From: Himantopus leucocephalus
Lineage: Eukaryota; Chordata; Aves; Charadriiformes; Recurvirostridae
NCBI GenBank assembly: GCA_003993805.1
Contig: RSEF01000026.1
Location: 930,055 to 994,054, forward strand
Length of the DNA stretch: 64,000 nucleotides
Reading direction: 5' to 3'
Shown here in pieces: positions 49,870 to 64,000 of the stretch (position 1 is its first letter; every line of letters starts with the position of its first letter). A model generated the notes under the pieces. It saw nothing but the letters and a program-made list of their open reading frames with translations. It was not told the DNA's origin and did not search any database. The translations under genes and the position numbers were made by a program.

Positions 49870-50766
49870 TAACCGTAGGCCAGTCAATCACACCTCCATC
49901 CCGAGAAGGTTATGGAGCAAATCCTTCTGGAAGCTACTTCCACCACATCAAGGAGGTGACTGGGAATTTACCAAGGGTAAACTTTTCCTGACTAACCTGA
50001 TCATCTCCTACAAAATGCTAAATGACTTCACAGATCAGAGGAGGGCACTGCATTCTCAGCAAGTCTGTGGCTGATACCAAATTGTCTGGAGCGGTTGAAA
50101 TGACAGAGGCTGCTGTTCAAAAAGACTTATGTAGGCTGGAAAAATGGGCTGATGGGCACCTCAGGAAGTTCTGCCAAGTCCTGCCCCTGGGACAGAGTAA
50201 TTCCTTGCAATGATACAGGCTGGGGACTGGCTGTCTAGAAAACAGCTCTGTAGAAAAAAAAATGGGAGTCCTGGTGAACAACAAGCTAAAGAGCATTCAG
50301 CAGTGTTCTCCTGCAGTCAGGTCAACAGCATCCTTAGCTATATCAGCAAGTGTGCAGACTGAGGGAAAGGATTTTTCCTCTTCTATTCGGTATTTGTAAG
50401 ACCACATCTGAAGTACTCTGCTCAATTTTGGGCTCCCCAGTACAAGAAAGGGATTGACCTACATAAACAAGTCCAGCAGAGGGCTACCAAGATGATCGGG
50501 GGCTGGAGCACGCGACACAGACACAAGTCAGAGCATGGGAAATTATTTCGCAATACAAGAGGAAGATATCTTGTACCATGATAGTGGACAAACACTGGAA
50601 TAGAAGCCAGGAGAGGCTGCTGGATCTCTACCCTTAGAGATACACAGAAATGGACTGGACGAGGTCCTGAGCAACCAGCCCTAACCAGGCCTGCTCTGAG
50701 CACATGGTTAGACTCGAAACCCCTGGAGGTCCATTCCAACCTCCCTGCTTTTGCGATTCTAAGATT
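49870..50766 (+). mobile_element. CR1 LINE, internally deleted, 3' end intact
   Basis: Follows the CR1 ORF2 and 3' region in order: GGCCAGTCAATCACACCTCC, GGAGCAAATCCTTCTGGAAG, GGTGACTGG, TTCCTGACTAACCTGATC, then after a deletion CAGCAAGTCTGTGGCTGATA and GTAGGCTGGAAAAATGGGCT. It finishes with the CATTCCAACCTCCCTGC and GATTCTAAGATT terminus. The reverse transcriptase reading frame is broken by deletions and stops, so it is a dead copy. Confidence 0.88.
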
Positions 50767-50929
50767 TCTTCCTGTTCTTTAACACACTCCAGGTCTGGAA
50801 GCCCAGCTTAGCTCTTGTTATGATGGAAATTTAATTTACATCTAAGATGGAAATTTAGCTTTTCCTTTTCCCCTCTTATTTTCCTGATTGTACCATACAA
50901 GAAAATAAGGAATTCAAAATCTACCATGG

Positions 50930-51160
50930 ATACTTGGAAAGGACCTCATCAAAGGCTATTTCCATTCCTCTGCCCCAACCAGGGTCAACAATACCTATTT
51001 CATTCCTGAGACAGGTTCATCTAGCCTTTTCTTAAAGTCTTCCAGTGGTAGAGATTTCTCAAAAATTCTCATTAAATCTTCCACACCATGCTACTGTCAG
51101 CAAGTCAAAAATATTTTGTCTGCAATGTATTTATTGAGATCGTCATACCTACATTGCCAA
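50930..51160 (-). mobile_element. Old CR1-like LINE remnant
   Basis: GGAAAGGACCTCATCAAAGG, CATCTAGCCTTTTCTTAAAG, CCAGTGGTAGAGATTTC and ATTAAATCTTCCAC follow the order of the diverged CR1 3' region. Many substitutions, no flanking target duplication found. Confidence 0.5.
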
Positions 51161-51989
51161 CATAAATTCACCTATTACAGCTTAACAATGGTGTAAAGCA
51201 GAGGACCACCTCAGTAAGTACCACTTCCTCATACGAAGCAGTTAATACAGAAGAGGGATTGTCATGGATTGTGGCAGAGGACAGAAACTTGAAAACCATG
51301 ATGAAGAAATCTACAACACAAGATATATCACCAGATAAAAAAAGCAGTGATAAATAACAAAAGCCTGTTGTGATATCAGCTCTTCTAGAGATTTTGCTGT
51401 TCTAGTTATGGTAAGTAAAAGGGGATGGGGCAGTGGCGATCACTTGATATTCCACTCTAGACTGAGGATGAGATTTTTCCATTTGACATTTACTGGAAAA
51501 TATTGCCTGGAAACAGGGAGGTCAGTTCTTCAACAATGACATTCAAACACGTGCCGTTATCACTGCAAAGGTCAGAATATGAGACAATTTTTAACTTATT
51601 TACAGCTGTAATAATAGTAAACTCTCTTTCCTTTAAAATCATTTTAATATATCAGTTGCAAATTTAAAAAGTACTGTTAATGTATAATTCATCAGAAAGG
51701 ATTAGGCACAATTTAAAGAGCAAATATTGCCAAATCCAATGAACGTGTCTCAAAAGATCATATACTGAAATCTAACAACAGATGCCAAAAGTTGAATGAC
51801 CAACCATTTGCGTCTTTTTGGCACCATGGTGTGTATTCAAAAATCAAATTACCATAATAGTACTTTTGGGATCTTAATCTGACTTCCTGCATAAAACAAC
51901 CTACAAGACTTCCTTGAAGTAGTACTGAAACGGAGCCTTGCTTTTAGGAAAACTTTTGCCTTATAAAATACCAAATTCTGGTTTAGCTG

Positions 51990-52880
51990 TAGTGAATAAC
52001 CTACAAAAAAGCTCTGATAAAATGTTCCAATGAATCACTACCCTCATTCTTTACAATTTGTAAACTTTTATTTCCTTTCTCTTTTAGTCTGTACATTTCT
52101 AGTTTCAACTTTAAGCCACTGGATCTTGCTTTATCTTTTACCAATAGATTTAAAAGCCTCTCTTCCCCAGGTAGGCCAGTGAAGAATTAATTTTCTGAAC
52201 CTTCCCTAAAAAAGAATACACTTCACAGCTGGTCACTGTGTTTCCCAATCTTTAATCTTTTCAGATTTCTTCTCTGAACAACGTCCTTGATTTGTGAACA
52301 CAAGATGGTGAGATATTATACTAGTAGATCTATCTAATAAACACGGGGCTCATGTATTTATGTTACTAAATGATACTACCCTATGTCGGCTTCTGGAGCC
52401 AAGAATATCATCAGCACTTCCAGCCATTTTACATTGCCGGGAGCTTGTCTCAGCTACCCACAATGACTAAAGTTTTTAAGTCATTGTTTCCAGGGATACT
52501 GTAAGGGAAACTATTCAGCATAGACCACACACCCTGTTCTTAGATGTACTGCTTTACATACAATACATATTGTTTGTGCCCACCTTAAGAAGAAATCCAA
52601 ATCACTCTGAGTGGACTGTTATTTTAATCATTAATTGGCAAAACTCCGGACAAATAGTAAGTATTAGGGGAAAGCTGTGATTTTCTGTTTTCTTTCGAGG
52701 TCGTTGACAAAAGCTTATAGCAATGCAACAACAAGGACCGGTCCCTAAAGGACCTAAGCAGAGTAACTACTCCTCATACAAAACTGTATTTCATATCTTT
52801 CAGTTATCCAACTTTATACCCATTTAATGCAAGTCATGTTAATACTGTATTGTTCTAATTTCTTACTGGTAAGTGAGCTA
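51990..52880 (-). mobile_element. Ancient CR1/L3-type LINE remnant
   Basis: TTTCAACTTTAAGCCACTGG, ATCTTGCTTTATCTTTTACC and AGATTTAAAAGCCTCTC correspond to the old-CR1 string AACTTCCAGCCATTGGATCTTGTTATGCCTTT. Further on, GGACCGGTCCCTAAAGGACC corresponds to the CCAGTCCCTGAGGAACTCC region. Pieces are in the expected order but interrupted by unrelated sequence. Confidence 0.55.
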
Positions 52881-55800
52881 CGGAAATATATTCCTTTTGC
52901 CTATCATCCACATACACCTGCATTCTGCTTTCTCTGGGAGAACTCTGTAGAAGCATGTAATAAACATTGCTCAGAAAGCACATGAATGTAGACTTGACAA
53001 ACAGAAATCGAGCGGTGCAACAATCTTAACTACAGTTACTCTGATAACCAGGTTTTTATAAATATTAACATTTTCAAGATGTCTCTCTCCAGTTTACTGA
53101 GCACAAACTCGAAAAGATCACTGGTTCCTAAATTTTTAAAAAATCTTTTCTAAAAAGGATGCAAGTCTGAACACCACATATGATTTGTAAACATAAAAAG
53201 TAGCAGTCTTCTCTTTGGACTGTGAAATGCTAAATTTTATCTCTGCTAGCAGAACATGATACCCTGACAACTACACTCACCACATCTGAAGGCAGATCTT
53301 GTCAGGGGCCTCATTGCAGGAATTCAGGGGTTTGTTCACATAATAACACGTTTCTTTTGCCTGAAGATACCTCAGTGGGTGTAACTGATCTCTGCACAGG
53401 GAGACCGTGGCAGACTCATCCACAGCAGGATGAGTAAGTCCCTTTAATCCTTCTTAGCTGCCCACAAACCACGTCATCTGAAGAAATCCAGAACTGTGCC
53501 TCAAAGTAAGCCAGAGAAGGTTACCAACACATTAACCTCCCTTTTTGCTTATTAAAAGAAAAATTAAGAGCTTTGAAAGTCAGAATTTTTTATTGCTCTG
53601 AACTTTGAAAGGCCTAATTGTGAGACAATTGTTTCACAGGCCAAGTTTTAGAGATTTCTCTTGTAACTTCAGGAGAGACAGATTGCTTGCTAGTACCTGC
53701 AGTCAATGGGGAGATGATGGTAATTCACCTGGTAACAGGGGAGCGATCCACAGTTTAACCATCCCACACACTGCATTGTGAGGAAGGAGAATTTTCTTCC
53801 TCTTCCCATGACATCTTGTCCTCTACGAGGCACTGCCTGTTTCCAAACACCACTTTTGATTCTGCAGGACTGTGTCCGCAAATGGATCTGTGTCCCTCCC
53901 AAACCTCCAGCTCCTCTGCCATTCCCTGCAACGTGCTGTAGCACAAACCATGACTGCTGCAGGCACGCGTCTGTCTGCCTGCCTCCTGGGAATCAACTGG
54001 GCGAGAGGGGGCATTTTCCCTCTGCCTGCTGATTTTTTATGCTGTTCCAACCTTCTCCAGAAAGCCAAGGGTATTTTGAGTTCAATAGGAAAACTCGAGG
54101 CCAATAAAGAAATAGGAAAACATATTTAAATTATTTTTAAATCCTCTGATAGCCCTGTATAAAGGAAAGCCAGCACCTCAGGAAGCTTTGGCAGTATCAT
54201 GCAGGCAGGCATGGACTCAGCTGTGATATTCCTCTGGCTGCCTTAGAAAAGAAAAACCTCCAACTGTGAGGATCATCTAACACGAAGGATGGAGAATAGC
54301 TCTGTGTGCTCTGTAAAATATATATGTACATATATTATAGCATCAAGACGAAGGTACGAGAAGTTATGGATTACAATTGTGCAGTTCAGAAAGCATGTCT
54401 TGATATTCATTTGGAGACATCCTAAAAGCATAAAACAGGAGTTCCTGGTTTATTTCTGAAGTACCAACCTGTTCCACTTTAGCTTCCCCTCTTATACTTA
54501 TTCAGCCATTTTCCCATCCTCCATGCCACAGCGAGGCACTGTCAACAATTTTGAGAGACCTGGGCACAGAACTACAACAGGTCCATTGCCAGACTCGTTT
54601 CCAGTTTTTGTTCTCTCAGTTTACCCAAAATGCAGAAAATGCAAGACTGTCTCAGTGCACCTACTGATACTTGATACCCGATACTTGATTGCTGCCTGTC
54701 CTCAAGAACTGCTTCTACGACATTCCTGGGCACCGCTATTAATGACCGAATTGTGTCACCTTCTCTGGGTAAAAAACTTGAGATTCTTCAGTCTCACGTG
54801 ACTCGTCACCCTCCCCGTTCCCCATAACAGGGTAGCAGGGGCAAACACCATTTCCACCCAAGCCTATTTCTATTACTGGCACACATAGGTCTGAAAAGTC
54901 CAAATCACTACCTGGATCACTCTAAAAAGCTTCTTAGGGCTGGTTAGTCTTAGTTCAGAGAATGAGAAGGGCTGGAATGGCAGCAGTCACTCTCCTTCAG
55001 CACAAGAAATCTCTTTTGCAAAGCACTGTAAAAATCACTACTGATTGAATAGCTAAATCAGCACCAAGCCTTCTTACTTTGGACTCTTGAGGCTTTACCC
55101 TCTCAATGCTAGATGTCCAAAAGAAGAAAGAATTAAGGAAATTCGTCACATGATGATGAGTATGAAAGTTAACTTAGCTATAGTGCTGTTAAGCAAAGTT
55201 GTAATGCAGCACATCTAAGATCATATAACATAATACAGAAAAATACAAGAAGAACAAGAAGAACAACAATGCAAGAAGAGCTATACAGTTCATCCATTAG
55301 AAAAAGGAAAAAAAAAACCAACTCTATCAAGAGCCAAGATAGATTATTCTGCTGCATGGTAACAGAGGTCACCATCACTTCACACACAAGCAGAATCCTT
55401 CAAGTGCTGAGACAGCATTGCACTCATCATCTTCTATTTTGTTTCAACTTATTATGAGTAATTTTGTTCACAGATATGGATAAGAAAGAAATTTCAAGTT
55501 CAGAGTGTCCAGGAATAGTATGGTATTAGAGATTCATTGCCACTGTTAAAAGTCTCTGCCAAAAGCTCATAGGAACTTCAAGAAAATAATTCTGAGAAAT
55601 GATCTAGAACACAATATATCATTTAAAACTTACTTAAAACGCCAAAAGTCTCTCAGATCTTGGAGTTAATCAGACTTTTAAGAAAATTTACTATCACATG
55701 TTTCAACAGTGCTTCAATCTCACTTCCCATTTCTACGAAATCAGTCTCTACATGCCGTAACTGAAACTTCAAAAGACAATACATGCAACTAACAGAGAGA

Positions 55801-55973
55801 CACCTGCCTGGGATTACAGACAGCCCAAGAGAAGAGCTCGGAAATATGAAATGAAATTTAGCAGGGGATAAGTCAGGTAATAATACTGTTTTACAACACT
55901 GTCAGGAGCAGTTTTGCCCTTAAAAGCAATAAGCAATTGCATCATGAAGAACCAATGACTGACAAAGCCCTGC

Positions 55974-56026
55974 CAAATGACAGCGTTGGTAGGAACNAAG
56001 TGTCAAATGACAGCGTTGGTAGGAAC
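55974..56026. repeat. 23-bp direct duplication around a single N (assembly artefact)
   Basis: CAAATGACAGCGTTGGTAGG plus AAC occurs at 55974-55996 and again at 56004-56026, with the N at 55997 right after the first copy. Same signature as the single Ns at 12284 and 46958. Confidence 0.85.
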
Positions 56027-57279
56027 AGAACAGGATCTACCTTCCTGAAGGCAACCGTATTTTTAAAAGTTGGAGATGCAGCTTTAATAATTTTATAGGA
56101 AAATAAATCAGCTTTGTAAAGCATAAAATAGGCTACCATGAAATACTTTGGTCAAACAATTTTTGGAAATGAGGCCCGCATGTGTTACTAATTTAAGGGC
56201 AGTGTGCAAATGGTATTTTCCTACTCATCAAATGCCGAGTTATATGCAAACAAACCAAAATACAGTGCAACAGCCAAGGATGTGAGCACCTCTGTCATAC
56301 CGATTCTGGCAAAATTAGTAAATCTGCATTTGATCCTAATTCATCTAATATTAATCTCTTTAGGATATAACTTTAATCTCTGCAGTTCTCTATACAGCAC
56401 ACAAACATCAAATATTTCTTCCCCACAGATCACCTAACACACTCTAAACCTACTGCTAAATCAGCTGAAGTATTTTAACATGGCTTATGGTAAAATCTAT
56501 TAAAATTAACAAATGCAGTCAACGTAACGAACCTAAATCCAGGAAAGACGCATATTAGTACAGGCTTCAAGAAACCTACTTTTTTGTGCATTCTGGGAAT
56601 GAAATGATCAGAGGCCACTGAAACCACACTTACTTAAATGTGAACCGAAAAGTGTATTGAAACCATGAGAACCCTCAGCCCTTCAGCTGGAAATACCAGG
56701 TTATCCCAGAGATGGTATCTATGAGTGAGCTATGAACAAAATTTGACATTTTATCACAAAATCACTGCATTGTAATGAGTAGCCCAAAAGAAACATATTA
56801 ACACGTTCATCATCTTAAGTAAAGAACCTACATTTTTTAATTTACATATGTTATTAATGCAAGTATGTTTAAAAATGCCATTTCTGAGTCTCCTTATGAT
56901 ATCTATTATTATTTTACACTCGCAAACACTTTACACTCGACCTAAAAGGGAAATGCTATTCTGTATAATTACAGCATTTTTAAGATTTTACGCATGCAGG
57001 CATTATTACAGTGAAACAATCAACATCTTGTCTAGTTTTGAATTCTGCTTCAACAGCGTCACACAGCCAGACACACAACCACAGGTCCACACAGTGAATT
57101 CATTACTAAGCTTTGTCAAATAACGATTGACTTGAATTACAAGTGTTTTATGGTATTTCTTCAAACACTACTAAGCAAAGTTTTAAACTTTTAAAAGTTT
57201 TAAACACTGACTGATTTTTAAAGACTGTGGCCCACAAGATTTCAGCTGCTTAACCATTGGTGGGAAGGAGCTATTACTA

Positions 57280-58607
<1,328 letters not shown>

Positions 58608-58747
58608 ATCTTTTCCTTGAATTCAAACTGAAAGAGATTATTGGTAATCTTTGCTCCACTCTGGCCAGAGAAAACAAACATCTTGTCTTTGCAAACAGCC
58701 ACAGGAAAGTTACAGCATGAAGGAGGAATTTCACCACTTTGTTCAAT
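58608..58747 (-). CDS. LZTR1: LZTR1 exon 8 (Kelch 4)
   Basis: 140 bp. Reads [20 protein letters not shown], then [20 protein letters not shown] and FEFKEK, ending with two bases of the next codon. Acceptor CGTTATCTTTCAG, donor GTAAGT. Human reads [20 protein letters not shown] at the start. Confidence 0.96.
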
Positions 58748-59337
58748 CTGAAAGATAACGAAGTTCAAAATTAAAAATGTATTACTGTAGTGCACAACTA
58801 CGCACGTTGAGTATGCTGCAGGACCATGCGATCCATCAGCAGATAGATCACATGGCAGCAATGTGTGCAGACAACCAAGTCCCTATAAATCTGGCTACAG
58901 GTAATCAACTAATGCTGTGCTTACACGTCTGCACAGACTAATTTTACTATGGATAAAAAGGATGGGAGGCCACATTTCTAAAGCCCCTGATACTGCAAGG
59001 ATCAGGACTCTGATCTTGATAGCCAGCCAGCAAAGCTCCCAGTCTACGGCAGTGGTTAAAATGGGAAATGCAGCCCCTTTTTATAGGGGGCATAGCAAAG
59101 ACACCACACGCAGTCTAGGTCCGGTTCACAGATTCGCAAGCAAAAACCACACTTTTGTATACACTTGGTTTTCCATATACACAAACAAAATCAGATTTGA
59201 ACTGTTTTGTTTTCAGCTGTGTGACAAACACATTCTGAAGAGAGAGCAGTGCAGTCCAGCACAGGAAATTTTAAACAATTGTGTATGAAAACCAAAAAAG
59301 AAAATTCTATGTCTTAGTTCAAATTAAAGTTTCTTAC

Positions 59338-59395
59338 CTCTTCCCAGCATGTCAGCTCTCTATCCTGTAGGCCAATTGTCCACATATCATTTAAC
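59338..59395 (-). CDS. LZTR1: LZTR1 exon 7
   Basis: 58 bp. Completes Arg, then LNDMWTIGLQDRELTCWEE, identical to human. Acceptor TTGTAACATAG, donor GTAAGA. It gives the Trp-bearing half of a Kelch blade. Confidence 0.96.
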
Positions 59396-62726
<3,331 letters not shown>

Positions 62727-63083
62727 TTAGACTCAAACGCAATAGAGCATACATACTTCTAGTCATTATATTAGAAGAAAACTTAAGTTTAGATCGCACA
62801 AAGAGCAGGTATTTGGCTAACGGACAAGTAGAGGTGGGAGATTTCTCCACTCCCAGCCCTAAAGAAACACTACAGTAATGAGTTTTAAGTCTTCTTTACG
62901 TTAGACAAAACAGCAAAAGTATTTCCAAACTAAAGTTGAAATCAGTCAGCCATGAAAAATACTGGATTTGCTACTGAATTACCTCTTTTGACACTTCCTA
63001 AAAATATCACATTCTTTCTTCAAAACAATACCCGCACATTTATCATTCCAAGCACGCACAACTGTAATCTGCCACTGTCTTAC

Positions 63084-63163
63084 CAAACACAAACATGCTG
63101 CTCCCATAGACCACAGCTGAGTGGTGATACCGTGGTGCTGGTGGGGTCCCCGTGGTAAAAGCC
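63084..63163 (-). CDS. LZTR1: LZTR1 exon 4
   Basis: 80 bp. Completes Arg, then [20 protein letters not shown] and SSMFVF, with the first base of Gly. Identical to human. Acceptor GTTGTGCAG, donor GTAAGA. Confidence 0.97.

Positions 63164-64000
<837 letters not shown>

Noticed and set aside
50022..50213. Possible small gene in LZTR1 intron 9
   Set aside because: The frame lies inside the CR1 element and is part of its decayed ORF2.
54320..54335. 16-bp AT-rich palindrome centred on GTAC
   Set aside because: Alternating AT sequence; trivial self-complementarity.
57178..57210. AT-rich direct/inverted repeats of AGTTTTAAAC
   Set aside because: Low-complexity micro-repeat close to exon 9 with no sign of function.

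Overview
The window is vertebrate nuclear DNA, most likely from a bird. The main pointers are CR1 LINE copies (a young-looking 3' end at about 9993-10270, another at 30904-31310, a truncated copy at 49870-50766), GC-rich compact noncoding DNA on the left, and three multi-exon genes recognised by their split exons. No prokaryotic or viral genes, CRISPR arrays, tRNA or rRNA genes were seen. Most open reading frames in the GC-rich left half are chance frames. The species cannot be named from the sequence.

Layout. (1) 1-23814, minus strand: the 5' part of NAV1 (neuron navigator 1). A CpG-island first coding exon lies at 19618-20308. Two further coding exons upstream of it (22711-22805 and 23203-23814) resemble the N-terminal region of the paralogue NAV2 and fit a longer NAV1 isoform. 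Everything left of 19618 is read as the large intron that follows. (2) 23815-30803: noncoding DNA with conserved-looking AT-rich islands and a CpG island that runs into a 100-N gap (30804-30903). (3) 31509-31673, plus strand: the terminal coding exon of RNPEP (aminopeptidase B) with its poly(A) signal, directly after a CR1 copy. (4) about 34635-64000, minus strand: LZTR1, a Kelch/BTB substrate adaptor for CUL3 ubiquitin ligase. Fifteen coding exons can be placed to the base (exons 3-10 and 15-21 by the 21-exon human model). Exons 1-2 lie beyond the right edge. Exons 11-14 are absent and most likely fall in the 100-N gap at 46118-46217.

Gene relations. NAV1 (a microtubule plus-end protein) and LZTR1 (RAS-family degradation) are functionally unrelated; RNPEP trims basic N-terminal residues. 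In human, NAV1 and RNPEP are on 1q32 and LZTR1 on 22q11, so this neighbourhood is either a lineage-specific arrangement or a scaffolding or contig join. RNPEP and LZTR1 lie tail to tail about 3.6 kb apart with no N between them.

Assembly. The window has one 88-N and two 100-N gaps and six single-N positions. Three of the single Ns sit between near-identical direct copies (42, 125 and 23 bp), the mark of contig ends or haplotypes placed side by side instead of merged. The most notable unexplained structure is a 91-bp near-perfect palindrome in LZTR1 intron 8 (58438-58528).
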